DNA from: Allolucifera butyrica
GTDB taxonomy: Bacteria; Bacillota; Negativicutes; Sporomusales; UPPP01
Length of the DNA: 64,000 bases
Assembly: GCF_900476375.1 (NCBI RefSeq)
Contig: NZ_UPPP01000058.1
Location: forward strand, 44,554-108,553
Reading direction: 5' to 3'
The notes below the pieces were generated by a model, which saw only the letters and a program-made list of their open reading frames with translations, searched no databases and was not told the DNA's origin. The stretch's first letter is position 1. Each line of letters opens with the position of its first letter. This document shows, in pieces, positions 17,874-27,760 of this stretch. The translations under genes and the position numbers were made by a program.

Positions 17874-18715
17874 ATCCGATTTACTTAACGGAAAAACAGC
17901 GAAATATCCTATTGAGTGTAGTTGCTGTCGTTATTGGAGTGATTTTTCTCTTTCCTTTATATTGGATTGTAGCTTGCTCGTTCAAGCCGGATGTGGAGAT
18001 TTTTGCCTCACACCCGACCTATATACCCCATGTTCTGACATTGGATGCCTATATCAGCCAGTTTAGCGGCGAGAGCAATATCATACGGGCGTTTGCCAAC
18101 AGCAGTATTGTAGCCATTATGTCCACCGTATTGTCGTTTATCCTGGCGGTGCCTGCGGCGTATGGTTTGGCCCGGTTTCCCATGCGGGGGGCTAAGTTAT
18201 TCATTATGCTGTTTTTGGTTACCCAGATGTTGCCGGTTACCTTAATTCTGACACCGATGTTTTTGATTTATAAGAACATGGGAATTCTCAATACGTATCT
18301 GGCTCCGGCATTATCAGACGCTACTATATCCATTCCGTTTATCGTATTAATTTTGCGTACGTATTTTTTGAGCCTGCCTAAGGAGCTGGAAGATTCGGCC
18401 AAAATTGACGGCTGCAACACTTTTACGGCATTCATCCGCATTATGCTGCCTATATCCTATCCCGGATTAATTATGGCCGCTGCCTTTTCCTTTTTATTTG
18501 CCTGGGGGGATCTGGCCTTTGCTCTGACTTTTACCAGTTCGCCGGAAATGCGGCCGATGACGGCCACCATCTATAATTTCATGGGCAAATATGGAATGGA
18601 ATGGAATAAAATTATGGCATTTGGGACGATGCTGGTTCTGCCTGTTGTCGTAATCTTTGTTACCTTGCAAAAGTATATTGTTAGTGGACTTACGAACGGC
18701 GCGGTGAAAGAATAA
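17870..18715 (+). CDS. sugar ABC transporter permease, MalG/UgpE type
   Basis: A 281-residue inner-membrane permease with six helices and the EAA loop (LEDSAKIDGCNTFTAFIRI). The TTG start at 17870 overlaps the stop of the preceding permease (TTGA). Second half of the heterodimeric channel of the CUT1 system. The ATPase gene follows 30 bp downstream. Confidence 0.94.
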   Translation: MNPIYLTEKQRNILLSVVAVVIGVIFLFPLYWIVACSFKPDVEIFASHPTYIPHVLTLDAYISQFSGESNIIRAFANSSIVAIMSTVLSFILAVPAAYGLARFPMRGAKLFIMLFLVTQMLPVTLILTPMFLIYKNMGILNTYLAPALSDATISIPFIVLILRTYFLSLPKELEDSAKIDGCNTFTAFIRIMLPISYPGLIMAAAFSFLFAWGDLAFALTFTSSPEMRPMTATIYNFMGKYGMEWNKIMAFGTMLVLPVVVIFVTLQKYIVSGLTNGAVKE

Positions 18716-18745
18716 TTTTGAAATGATTGTTGCGGAGGTATAGAA

Positions 18746-19858
18746 ATGGCTAGCGTTACGCTGAAAAATATTTGCAAAACATATCCGGGCGGCAATACGG
18801 TAGTGAACGATTGCTGTATTGAAATTGCCGATAAGGAGTTCCTGGTTCTGGTAGGACCGTCCGGCTGCGGTAAGTCGACGACGCTTAGAATGGTAGCCGG
18901 ACTGGAAGAGATTTCAGCAGGTGAACTTTATATTGACGGCAAGCTTGTCAATGAAGCACCGCCGAAAGAGCGGGATATCGCGATGGTGTTTCAAAGTTAT
19001 GCGTTGTATCCGCATATGACAGTGTATGAAAACATGGCGTTCGCCTTAAAAATGAAAAAGACTTCCCAAGACGAAATTGATAAACGGGTACGCGCGGCGG
19101 CCGCTATCTTAGGTATTGAGGGTATGTTGGACAGAAAGCCCAAGGCGTTATCCGGCGGGCAACGGCAACGGGTCGCGTTAGGCAGAGCCATTGTCCGTCA
19201 TCCCAAAGTTTTTTTAATGGATGAGCCCTTATCCAATTTGGATGCAAAATTAAGAGTGCACATGCGGACAGAGATTTCCAAGCTGCATAAAAAATTACAG
19301 ACAACCTTTATTTATGTAACTCATGATCAAATAGAAGCCATGACTATGGGCACTCGGATCGTAGTCATGAAAGACGGTATTGTTCAGCAAATCGGTACGC
19401 CACAGAATATCTACGATCATCCGGTTAATATGTTTGTCGCCGGTTTTATCGGCAGTCCGCAAATGAATTTTATTAACGGAAGACTGGGGCTGGAAGACAA
19501 TCAGTTGTATATGAACGTCGGCTGCTGCAAGCTTCCGGTTCCTGAGGGGATTCGCAAGAAGATTGATTCGGCTTACTTCAATAAAGATGTCATTATGGGC
19601 ATACGTCCGGAAAATATTTATGATGAGCTTGTGGTTCTGGAAAACTTGCCGCAAATTTGTGTGGACGTAAAAATCGAACTGATAGAGCGAATGGGTGCGG
19701 AAAGTTATTGTTATATGCAATTGGGCGACCAGTCAATTATCGCCAGATTTAATGCCCGCATCAATGTTAATGCCGGTGATGTCATTACGATTGGTTTTAA
19801 TATGAATATGGCCCACTTTTTTGACAAAGACAGCCAGCAGCGGATTATTGCCGACTAA
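18746..19858 (+). CDS. sugar ABC transporter ATPase, UgpC/MsmK/MalK type
   Basis: A 370-residue ATPase: Walker A GPSGCGKST, Q-loop MVFQSYALYP, signature LSGGQRQR, Walker B VFLMDEPLSNLD, H-loop YVTHDQ, and a C-terminal regulatory TOBE domain (about 235-370) as in MalK. Many Firmicutes share one such ATPase among CUT1 systems; here it is encoded inside the locus next to its permeases. It powers uptake from the cytoplasmic face. AGGTATAG precedes the ATG. Confidence 0.96.
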   Translation: MASVTLKNICKTYPGGNTVVNDCCIEIADKEFLVLVGPSGCGKSTTLRMVAGLEEISAGELYIDGKLVNEAPPKERDIAMVFQSYALYPHMTVYENMAFALKMKKTSQDEIDKRVRAAAAILGIEGMLDRKPKALSGGQRQRVALGRAIVRHPKVFLMDEPLSNLDAKLRVHMRTEISKLHKKLQTTFIYVTHDQIEAMTMGTRIVVMKDGIVQQIGTPQNIYDHPVNMFVAGFIGSPQMNFINGRLGLEDNQLYMNVGCCKLPVPEGIRKKIDSAYFNKDVIMGIRPENIYDELVVLENLPQICVDVKIELIERMGAESYCYMQLGDQSIIARFNARINVNAGDVITIGFNMNMAHFFDKDSQQRIIAD

Positions 19859-19926
19859 CTTTTTATAAAATGGATTAGTGTGATGGATTTATGAGCCGTG
19901 AACAAGGCAGGGCAGGAGTGGAATGA

Positions 19927-21876
19927 ATGAACAGGAATACACATAAGCCGATATTGCTGCAAAACGTTCGTATTCATGATCGCTTTTGGAGCAGACGAAT
20001 TAAACTTATAGCGGAAGAAGTTATTCCGTATCAATGGGAAGCTTTGAACGATACGATTGACGGGGCTGAGCCGAGCCATGCCATCGAAAACTTCCGGATC
20101 GCCGCAGGTGAAATCCGTGGTGATTTTTATGGGATGGTTTTTCAGGACAGCGATGTGGCCAAGTGGATGGAAGCTGCAAGTTATAGTTTGGTGACCTACC
20201 CGAGTAGCAAGTTAGAAGCCATTATGGATGAAGTGGTTGAATTAATAGGCAAAGCGCAGCAAGAGGACGGTTATCTCAATACCTATTTTATCGCCGCTAA
20301 CCCGGGGGAACGCTGGACGGATCTTTCCTTTGGCCATGAACTGTATTGTGCCGGGCATCTCATTGAGGCCGCCGTGGCTTATAACAGCGCGACAGGCAAA
20401 AGAAAGTTTCTCGATATTATGTGCCGGTATGTGGACTATATTGATTCTGTTATGGGTCCGGAAGAGGGAAAACGAAAGATATACTGCGGACATGAGGAAA
20501 TTGAACTGGCTTTAGTCAGGCTGTACAAGGCCACAGGCGAAGAACAGTATTTGCGGTTGAGTCAATACTTTGTCGATGAGCGGGGCAAGCAGCCATGTTT
20601 TTTGCAGAATGAACCTACGTTTGGCAATATATATAAAGACAAGTGGTTTGATTTGGCGTATCATCAAGCGCATATGCCGGTGCGGGAGCAAACGACGGCG
20701 GAGGGGCATTCGGTCCGGGCGATGTACTTGTATTCCGCAATGGCTGATTTGGCAAGAGAAACCGGTGATGATTCCTTTTTGGCTGCTTTGGATAAACTCT
20801 GGGACAATACAACCACACGGAAGATGTATATTACCGGCGGTCTGGGATCGCAGGGGCATGCCGAACGGTTCACCGTGGATTATGACTTGCCGAATGATCG
20901 GGCTTATACCGAGACTTGTGCAGCTATCGGTTTGATTTTTTGGGCGCAGCGCATGTTGTTATTGAATCCCGATCGTCGCTACGCCGATGTGCTGGAACGG
21001 TCATTGTACAATGGAGCGCTGAGCGGTATTTCGATGGACGGAAAACGCTATTTTTATGTAAATCCACTGGAAGTGATTCCGGAAGTGGCAATGAACCGGT
21101 ATGATTGTGAACATGTTAAGACCGAGCGGCAGGAGTGGTTTGGCTGTGCCTGCTGCCCGCCTAACATTGCGCGCCTGGTAGCTTCGCTGGGTCAATATAT
21201 ATATTCACAACAAGAGTCTGCCATCTATACTCATTTATATATAAGCAGTAATGCGCAATTTGATATCGACGGAAAAACTGTAATGATAAAACAAAGCAGC
21301 AACTATCCTTGGGATGGAACAATTAGCATTTCGTTGACAGTAGCGGAAAAACAGAAATTTACGCTGGCATTGAGAGTCCCGGGCTGGTGCAGGCAATATC
21401 AGCTTGCCGTCAACGGAGAAAAAATGGATTTTCTGACAATAGAGGACGGCTATGCCGTGTTGTCGCGAGAATGGATAGACAATGATGAAATCACTTTAAC
21501 GCTGGCTATGCCTGTGGAGATTGTGCATGCTCACCCGAGGGTTCGCGAGAACATAGGCAAGGTGGCAATCCAACGCGGGCCGTTGATCTATTGCCTGGAG
21601 GAGGCGGATAACGGTAAAGGATTAGCCGAAGTTATGCTGGAAACCAACGCCGGTTTGGCGGCGAAATTTGATGAGGATTTGTTTGATGGAACGGTTGTTA
21701 TTACAGGAAATGCGAAATGGTATGGGGGGGGTATCGGCGAGAAGCATTTATATCAGTTCGGAGAGTATCCGGCTAAACACAAGGCCATTAAAGCTATTCC
21801 TTATTATTTATGGGGTAATAGACAACCGGGAAATGAGATGCTAGTTTGGGTTAGCAAAGCATTCCGCCCAATATAA
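19927..21876 (+). CDS. glycoside hydrolase family 127 (beta-L-arabinofuranosidase-like)
   Basis: A 649-residue cytoplasmic protein of the GH127/DUF1680 family; length and N-terminal PILLQNVRIHDRFW match HypBA1-like enzymes. The zinc/cysteine catalytic centre is visible in WFGCACCPPNIAR, the paired cysteines of which hold the nucleophile. An (alpha/alpha)6 barrel is followed by a beta-rich C-terminus. It would release L-arabinofuranose, or a related sugar in this broad family, from imported oligosaccharides, complementing the GH31 enzyme. It is the last gene of the locus, 68 bp after the ATPase. GGCAGGAGTGG precedes the ATG. Confidence 0.93.
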   Translation: MNRNTHKPILLQNVRIHDRFWSRRIKLIAEEVIPYQWEALNDTIDGAEPSHAIENFRIAAGEIRGDFYGMVFQDSDVAKWMEAASYSLVTYPSSKLEAIMDEVVELIGKAQQEDGYLNTYFIAANPGERWTDLSFGHELYCAGHLIEAAVAYNSATGKRKFLDIMCRYVDYIDSVMGPEEGKRKIYCGHEEIELALVRLYKATGEEQYLRLSQYFVDERGKQPCFLQNEPTFGNIYKDKWFDLAYHQAHMPVREQTTAEGHSVRAMYLYSAMADLARETGDDSFLAALDKLWDNTTTRKMYITGGLGSQGHAERFTVDYDLPNDRAYTETCAAIGLIFWAQRMLLLNPDRRYADVLERSLYNGALSGISMDGKRYFYVNPLEVIPEVAMNRYDCEHVKTERQEWFGCACCPPNIARLVASLGQYIYSQQESAIYTHLYISSNAQFDIDGKTVMIKQSSNYPWDGTISISLTVAEKQKFTLALRVPGWCRQYQLAVNGEKMDFLTIEDGYAVLSREWIDNDEITLTLAMPVEIVHAHPRVRENIGKVAIQRGPLIYCLEEADNGKGLAEVMLETNAGLAAKFDEDLFDGTVVITGNAKWYGGGIGEKHLYQFGEYPAKHKAIKAIPYYLWGNRQPGNEMLVWVSKAFRPI

Positions 21877-22139
21877 TGCGGGTGGTGGATCTGGAACTGC
21901 CGATTAGAACGGGCTGTTTTATGCGATAGGATTTAGCTGTTTTATACAAAAAAACGGCAACTTTTTTGTAGGATGTTCACATAGACGGTGGCGGCGGGAA
22001 GTGTTACGATATAACCAGGATATTTGAACTCATAAAGTGCCTGAAGATAAGATGAAAGCGGCAATGAGGCCTAAATTGTATCGAAAGATATGGTTTCGGC
22101 TTTTTCTTTTCTTGGGCTTTCCATAAGGGGGTAGTTACG

Positions 22140-23450
22140 ATGAGCGCGGAAAGTAAAAGCGAAACGTTGTTAAAACGCAAACAGGCCGCAGTGGCAAGTG
22201 GGATTGCGAATGCGACATCCATTTTTGCCGAAAGGGCCAGCGGCGCGGTGATTACGGATGTGGAAGGAAAAGAGTATCTGGATTTTTATGCCGGAATTGG
22301 GGTTTTGAACATTGGCCACTGTCCGCCGCCGGTCGTAAAAGCGGTTCAGCAGCAAGCAGGAAAGCTTTTGCATTCCTTCTTTCCCACGGTTATGTACGAA
22401 CCGTATGTCGCATTAGCGGAAAAAATGAATGCGCTGATGCCGGGGGCGGGACCGAAAAAGACGATGTTTGTGAATAGCGGGGCGGAAGCCGTGGAAAATG
22501 CGGTGAAAATTGTCCGCCGCGCTACAGAGAAAACCGGTATTATCTCCTTTGAATGCGCGTTTCATGGCCGGACGTTTATGACGATGGGACTGACCAGCAA
22601 GGTGAAGCCGTATAAGTATGGGTTCGGTCCGTTCCCGGCGGAACTTTATAAAGTACCGTCGGCGTATTGTTACCGCTGTCATTATAATGCTGCGTATCCC
22701 GGCTGCGGTTTGCACTGTCTGGAGAATTTCGAACGGCTCTTTACGGCGGAAATTGATGCGGATCATATTGCGGCGCTGATTATCGAGCCGATACAGGGTG
22801 AAGGCGGTTTTATTGTACCGCCGCCGGAATTCCTGCCGGGGCTCAAGGCCATTTGCGAGAAAAACGGCATTTTGTTTATTGCGGATGAAGTACAGACCGG
22901 CTTTGCCCGGTCGGGAAAAATGTTTGCTATTGAGAACTGGGGTGTGGAGCCGGACCTGATGACGACTGCCAAATCCATTGCCGCCGGGGTTCCCTTAAGC
23001 GCCGTAACCGGAAAAGCGGCAATTATGGATGTTCCGGTTGCCGGCAGTATCGGCGGGACTTATGGCGGCAATCCGCTGGCCTGCGTGGCCGGGCTGGAAA
23101 CAATAAAGTATATTGAAGAGCAGGATCTTTGCAACCGGGCTAAGCAAATTGGCGATACCTGCATGGGAAGGCTGAAAGCATTGCAGGAAAAATGCAATTT
23201 CATTGGCGATGTCAGAGGGGTTGGCGCCATGATCGGCATTGAATTGGTGAAAGACCGGCAGAGCAAGACGCCGGATAAAAAGTTGACGGCCAGAGTGATT
23301 AAACTCTGCTTAGAGCAAGGGTTGCTCCTTATTAGCGCCGGAATCTTCGGGAATGTCATCCGCCTGCTGATTCCGCTCGTTGTGACCGACGAACAGTTAG
23401 ACCGCGGGCTTACGATTCTGGAACAAAGTATTGTAAAAGCCGCAGAATAA
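22140..23450 (+). CDS. gabT: 4-aminobutyrate-2-oxoglutarate aminotransferase
   Basis: A 436-residue class III PLP aminotransferase. PLP-binding features: SGAEAVENAVK, FHGRTFMTMGLT, the Asp in FIADEVQTGFARSG, and the Schiff-base Lys in MTTAKSIAAGVPLSAV. A cysteine-rich insert (CYRCHYNAAYPGCGLHC) near 178-194 is usual in the Firmicute GabT/PuuE branch. It converts GABA and 2-oxoglutarate to succinic semialdehyde and glutamate. The next genes are an amino acid permease, a PucR regulator and an iron alcohol dehydrogenase, which together suggest GABA uptake and reduction to 4-hydroxybutyrate. AAGGGGGTAG precedes the ATG. A terminator follows directly. Confidence 0.92.
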   Translation: MSAESKSETLLKRKQAAVASGIANATSIFAERASGAVITDVEGKEYLDFYAGIGVLNIGHCPPPVVKAVQQQAGKLLHSFFPTVMYEPYVALAEKMNALMPGAGPKKTMFVNSGAEAVENAVKIVRRATEKTGIISFECAFHGRTFMTMGLTSKVKPYKYGFGPFPAELYKVPSAYCYRCHYNAAYPGCGLHCLENFERLFTAEIDADHIAALIIEPIQGEGGFIVPPPEFLPGLKAICEKNGILFIADEVQTGFARSGKMFAIENWGVEPDLMTTAKSIAAGVPLSAVTGKAAIMDVPVAGSIGGTYGGNPLACVAGLETIKYIEEQDLCNRAKQIGDTCMGRLKALQEKCNFIGDVRGVGAMIGIELVKDRQSKTPDKKLTARVIKLCLEQGLLLISAGIFGNVIRLLIPLVVTDEQLDRGLTILEQSIVKAAE

Positions 23451-23474
23451 AACAAAACGAACCCTGATATCGGC

Positions 23475-23518
23475 AAAGGCGCTGATAGATAGTCTTTACT
23501 ATTTATCGGCGCCTTTTT
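23475..23518 (+). terminator. rho-independent terminator after gabT
   Basis: AAAGGCGCTGATA near 23475-23487 pairs with TATCGGCGCCTTT near 23504-23516 (one internal mismatch), then T-run. Confidence 0.85.
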
Positions 23519-23624
23519 GGATATTCTAATTGATTTTGGTGCAGCAGTGACGCTGACAGAAAAGGCAACCGTCTTTTTGCCGGCGTTTTTATTTTTATTT
23601 TCGGAAAAGCAAAGGAGTGTGTAT

Positions 23625-25034
23625 ATGGAAACGGTAAATTTACATTTGAAACAGGAAAATTTAAAGAAAGACCTGAAAAACCGGCATATTCAATTGATTG
23701 CCATTGGCGGGGTGATTGGGGTCGCCTTATTTATGGGGTCGGCATCGGCCAGTAAAATGGCGGGGCCGGCGCTGGCCCTGGCGTATGCACTCGGCGGGGT
23801 GGTGATGTATTTCGTATTGCGGGCACTGGGGGAGGTTGCCGTAGAGCATCCGGTCGCCGCCTCGTTTTCCGGGTATGCCAGAGCGTTTTGCGGACCCTTG
23901 GCTTCTTTTATTACGGGATGGACGTATTGGTACCAATGGGTTGTTTTGGCAATGTGTGAAATTTCCGCAGTCGGCATGTATATGAAATATTGGGCCCCGG
24001 ATTTAGCGCAGTGGATTCCCGCGCTTATCTGCCTGGGCGTAGTCTTAACAGTAAACTTAATTGCGGTTAAGTATTTTGGCGAATTTGAATTTTGGTTTGC
24101 CCTAATTAAAGTGGTGACGATTATCGTCATGCTGCTGTTTGGTTCGGCCATGATTCTTTTCGGTACCGGCAACGGCGGTGCGCCGGTGGGAATTTCCAAC
24201 CTCTGGACCCACGGCGGATTTATGCCTTTTGGCTGGCTGGGGGTGGCCAAAGCTTTAGTCATGGTAGTTTTTGCATATTCCGGCGTGGAACTGATCGGAA
24301 TTACGGCCGGCGAGGCAGTCGATGCGGAACATTCCCTTAAGTCGGCGATTGATAAGGTTTTCTGGCGGGTGCTGATTTTTTATGTAGGTTCTATCACCGT
24401 AATTCTGTCGATTTTTCCGTGGGATACTTTACCGAAGGGAATAAGCCCTTTTGTTATGGTGTTCGAGAAAATTGGGATTCCTTATGCGGCTTCGATTGTA
24501 AACATTGTTATTTTATCTTCGGCGGCATCCTGTCTGAATAGCGGCATGTATGTCTGCGGGCGCATGCTGTATGGTTTGGCCCTGCGAAAGGAAGCGCCAA
24601 AGTTTTTGGGGAAGCTTTCCAAAAATCAAGTTCCGGCCAACGGTATTTTGGTTTCCGCCGCCGTTTGTTTGATCGGCGTCTATTTGAATTATACGTCCCC
24701 GGACAATGTGTTTTATTATATGTCGGCGATAACAACAACCGGCTGTATGTGGACCTGGTCCCTTATCATGTATATTCAGTACAAATGGCGCAAGAGTTTG
24801 AGCGCGGAACAGGTAAGCAGTCTAAAATACCGGATGCCTTGTTATCCTTATGCTAACTACGGTGTTATTTTATTTATGGCTGCCGTGACGCTGGGAATGA
24901 GTTATGACCATGATAATCTGGTCGGTCTATATGTGGCGCCGTGCTGGTATGGCGGTCTGTATGCGCTGTATAAATGGTTTAATATTGGGAAGGCCCAGAC
25001 AATCGCCGACCCCAAGGTCCAAACGGAGTGGTAA
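23625..25034 (+). CDS. amino acid permease, APC superfamily (GABA/D-Ala/Gly permease-like)
   Basis: A 469-residue permease with twelve predicted helices. The N-terminal LKNRHIQLIAIGGVIGVALFM segment, here split at its Gly-rich turn, and a conserved glycine in helix 1 are characteristic of the amino acid-polyamine-cation superfamily of GabP/CycA type. Given its place between gabT and a semialdehyde reductase, GABA is the likely substrate, though D-alanine or glycine carriers look similar. ATG 23625 follows AAAGGAG; the frame stays open 108 bp further upstream with no better ribosome site. Confidence 0.88.
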   Translation: METVNLHLKQENLKKDLKNRHIQLIAIGGVIGVALFMGSASASKMAGPALALAYALGGVVMYFVLRALGEVAVEHPVAASFSGYARAFCGPLASFITGWTYWYQWVVLAMCEISAVGMYMKYWAPDLAQWIPALICLGVVLTVNLIAVKYFGEFEFWFALIKVVTIIVMLLFGSAMILFGTGNGGAPVGISNLWTHGGFMPFGWLGVAKALVMVVFAYSGVELIGITAGEAVDAEHSLKSAIDKVFWRVLIFYVGSITVILSIFPWDTLPKGISPFVMVFEKIGIPYAASIVNIVILSSAASCLNSGMYVCGRMLYGLALRKEAPKFLGKLSKNQVPANGILVSAAVCLIGVYLNYTSPDNVFYYMSAITTTGCMWTWSLIMYIQYKWRKSLSAEQVSSLKYRMPCYPYANYGVILFMAAVTLGMSYDHDNLVGLYVAPCWYGGLYALYKWFNIGKAQTIADPKVQTEW

Positions 25035-25151
25035 TTTTCGTCCGGAAATGGATAAGGCAGGTTATTTGAAACAGACCGTGCCTGTTTGGGCAGGAATTTG
25101 GCAAAATAGCGGAGAAAACCCCGGGGAGAAGGACGGAAGGAGGGGGGACGC

Positions 25152-26360
25152 TTGCCAAGTCTAAAGGAAATTATAAACTTGCCATCCTTAAGGAAAATAA
25201 AAATGATTGCCGGACGGGACGGTCTGGACCGAATGGTTAACTGGGTTCATTTTTTGGATTTACCGGACGTACTGCCGTGGGTACAAGGCGGGGAACTGTT
25301 ATTTATAACCGGCATGGGACTGGAAAAAGACGGGGAACACCTCTTAAATCTGGTCAGGGGAATAGCCGGAAAAAGACTGGCCGGACTGGTAATCAATATC
25401 GGCCCTTATATTCCGGAAACCCCGGCGTCAGTCATTCAACTGGCGGATGAATTGAAATTTCCCGTTTTTGAACTTCCCTGGGAAGTCAGACTGGTGGAAG
25501 TCACTTATGATGTTTCGGCCTATATTATTAAGAAACAGATGGAAGAAAAATCAGTCGGCGATTTGCTGGAAAATATTTTGTTTAACACCGGCTGTGACTT
25601 TGCGACGCTTGTACGCCGGGCCGATTATTATGGCTATGATTTAAGCATACCGCACCAGGTAGGGATTCTCCGGGTCAGTGATTTTGGAACGGCTTTGCCG
25701 GATGAACAGGATGAAGTAGCGTTAATGAAGTTAAAGGGAGCCTTTGAGCGGACGGTGCGTGAAATTATCAGCATTCATTATCGAAAGGCCCTGGCGATGT
25801 TTCGCGTGGATTCCATGATTTTTCTCATTCCGGAGGAAGCAGGGAAAAAAGGGGATAAAAACGGCAACTTGGTTATTGCCCGGGAGGTAATCACTGCCTG
25901 TTGCAACAAGTTTCCTAAGTTGACGTTAAATATCGGTCTTGGCAGCAGCTTTTCTGATTTCGGGTTGGCAAAAAATAGCTATAAACAAGCGCGGCTGGCC
26001 CTGAAATACGCTGATTTTTCCCATTCCCAAAATGGCGTTTACCGTTATTCGGATATTGGTGTTTATAAATTGCTGCTGGGCTTGGACAGCCAGGTGCTGG
26101 AAGCGTATTATCAGGAGTCGCTGGGGGAATTAATGGAATACGATACGGTACACGGTACGGAATTAGTACCAACATTGTCAGAGTACCTGAAACAAAATTG
26201 TAATACCGTTCAGACGGCGCAGAATTTATTTATTCATAAAAATACCCTGACCTACCGGATCAAAAAAATAGAAACGATTACGGCGAAAAACTTCAGCAAT
26301 ATGCAAGACCGGGTTACATTACAAATGGCTTTGATTATTGGCGAGCAACTGGATGTCTAG
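25152..26360 (+). CDS. PucR-family transcriptional regulator
   Basis: A 402-residue regulator: N-terminal PucR sensing domain (about 1-125, LPSLRKIKMIAGRDGLDR, FITGMGLEKDG), a GGDEF-like middle part, and a C-terminal helix-turn-helix (YLKQNCNTVQTAQNLFIHK, TLTYRIKKIE). Such proteins activate nitrogen-compound catabolic genes when the substrate is bound. It starts at TTG 25152 after GGAAGGAGGGG. It is embedded among GABA genes and most likely controls them. Confidence 0.93.
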   Translation: MPSLKEIINLPSLRKIKMIAGRDGLDRMVNWVHFLDLPDVLPWVQGGELLFITGMGLEKDGEHLLNLVRGIAGKRLAGLVINIGPYIPETPASVIQLADELKFPVFELPWEVRLVEVTYDVSAYIIKKQMEEKSVGDLLENILFNTGCDFATLVRRADYYGYDLSIPHQVGILRVSDFGTALPDEQDEVALMKLKGAFERTVREIISIHYRKALAMFRVDSMIFLIPEEAGKKGDKNGNLVIAREVITACCNKFPKLTLNIGLGSSFSDFGLAKNSYKQARLALKYADFSHSQNGVYRYSDIGVYKLLLGLDSQVLEAYYQESLGELMEYDTVHGTELVPTLSEYLKQNCNTVQTAQNLFIHKNTLTYRIKKIETITAKNFSNMQDRVTLQMALIIGEQLDV

Positions 26361-26432
26361 CGATTATCAGATAATAAAAGGCAGGCGTTTAACTGCGTGC
26401 AGCAGGAAGATCCGCTGGAAGGAGCCGGGAGA

Positions 26433-27605
26433 ATGAAAGATTTTGTATTTAACATGCCGACAAAAGTTGTTTTTGCGGTTGGCGCGGTGAACGGGATTGG
26501 GCAGGAATGCCGCGCTCTGGGCGGGACCAAGGCTTTTTTGGTTACCGGCCGGACAGCTACCAGGAATTCACCCTATTTGGGACAAATTGAAAAGTCGTTG
26601 CAGGAAGCGGGAGTTGCGGTACAGATTTATGCCGAAATTGAGGCGGACCCCAGTGTCGGGACGATTGACCGGGGAGCCGCGGTCCTGAAGTCCGCCGGCG
26701 CAGATATTGTCATCGCCTTTGGCGGCGGCAGTCCGATTGATGCCGCTAAGGCAATGGCCATGCTGCAGAAAAATGAGGGGTCCATATTGGATTATATGCG
26801 GGGGCGGCGGCAGACCGCTAACGCCGGATTGCCTTTAATCTGTATCCCCACAACGGCCGGCAGCGGCAGTGAAGTTACGGCGGCTGCTGTGGTGACCGAC
26901 CGCGGCAGCAAGGAAAAAATCGGCATTTCGCATGGGTCGATGACGCCGAAGGTTGCAATCGTTGATCCGGTACTGCATGTCAGTATGCCGCCGGCAGTAA
27001 CCGCGTCCACTGGAATTGATGCGCTAACCCATGCGATTGAGGCGTATACCGCCGTGCAAGCGAATCCTCTGAGCGATGCCGCCTGTTTACAGGCCATAAG
27101 GCTAATCGGCAAGTATCTGCGGCGGGCGGTGGCCAATGGCAAGGATATGGAAGCGCGGGGTAACATGGCTCTTGCCAGTTTACTGGCCGGGATCGGTTTT
27201 AATCATGCCGGATTAGGCGCTGTTCACGGTATTGCCCATCCGATTGGAGCGCAGTTCGGGGTAGCCCACGGCGTGGGAAACGGAATTATGCTGCCCTATG
27301 TAATGGAGTATTGCGCCATGGCCGACTATACCAAATTTGGCGATATAGCGGCCGCCTTAGGCGAAAATATCAGCGGTATGAGCGGCCGGGACGCCGCCCA
27401 ACAGGCGGTTAGTGCAGTGAGGGCGCTAAAACAGGATATCGGCATACCGGAAACCTTAGCGGCGGCAGGGGTGCCGCCGACAGCGGTGGACGCCATTGTC
27501 AGGGATGCGATAACGTACCGGAGATTGCCGAACAGTCCGCGTCAGCTTACCGGAGAAGATTTGACGGTGATTGTTGAGCGGGCTTTAGGAATAAAGAAAG
27601 TATAG
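26433..27605 (+). CDS. iron-containing alcohol dehydrogenase (probable 4-hydroxybutyrate/semialdehyde dehydrogenase)
   Basis: A 390-residue group III alcohol dehydrogenase. NAD-binding GGGSPIDAAKAMA, and the metal-binding cluster ALTHAIEAYTA, GLGAVHGIAHPIGAQFG and AHGVGNGIMLP are present with the expected Asp and three His. In context it would reduce succinic semialdehyde, the product of the upstream aminotransferase, to 4-hydroxybutyrate with NADH. ATG 26433 follows AAGGAGCCGGGAG; the ORF can be extended to 26397 without a ribosome site. A terminator follows. Confidence 0.9.
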   Translation: MKDFVFNMPTKVVFAVGAVNGIGQECRALGGTKAFLVTGRTATRNSPYLGQIEKSLQEAGVAVQIYAEIEADPSVGTIDRGAAVLKSAGADIVIAFGGGSPIDAAKAMAMLQKNEGSILDYMRGRRQTANAGLPLICIPTTAGSGSEVTAAAVVTDRGSKEKIGISHGSMTPKVAIVDPVLHVSMPPAVTASTGIDALTHAIEAYTAVQANPLSDAACLQAIRLIGKYLRRAVANGKDMEARGNMALASLLAGIGFNHAGLGAVHGIAHPIGAQFGVAHGVGNGIMLPYVMEYCAMADYTKFGDIAAALGENISGMSGRDAAQQAVSAVRALKQDIGIPETLAAAGVPPTAVDAIVRDAITYRRLPNSPRQLTGEDLTVIVERALGIKKV

Positions 27606-27623
27606 TTTTATAAAGTCGAAAGT

Positions 27624-27668
27624 AACAAGGGCTAAAATCCGGGAAGAGGATTATAGCCCTTGTTTTTC
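27624..27668 (+). terminator. rho-independent terminator
   Basis: AACAAGGGCTAAAATCC at 27624-27640 pairs with GGATTATAGCCCTTGTT at 27648-27664 (one mismatch), then T-run. Ends the GABA region. Confidence 0.88.
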
Positions 27669-27760
27669 TTATTCTGCTGACAGGAACTTCTCTCGCTGTA
27701 TTTACATAATATAGAATAACTGAACCAGATAAAAATATTCATTAGCGAGGAGAGATTTGC

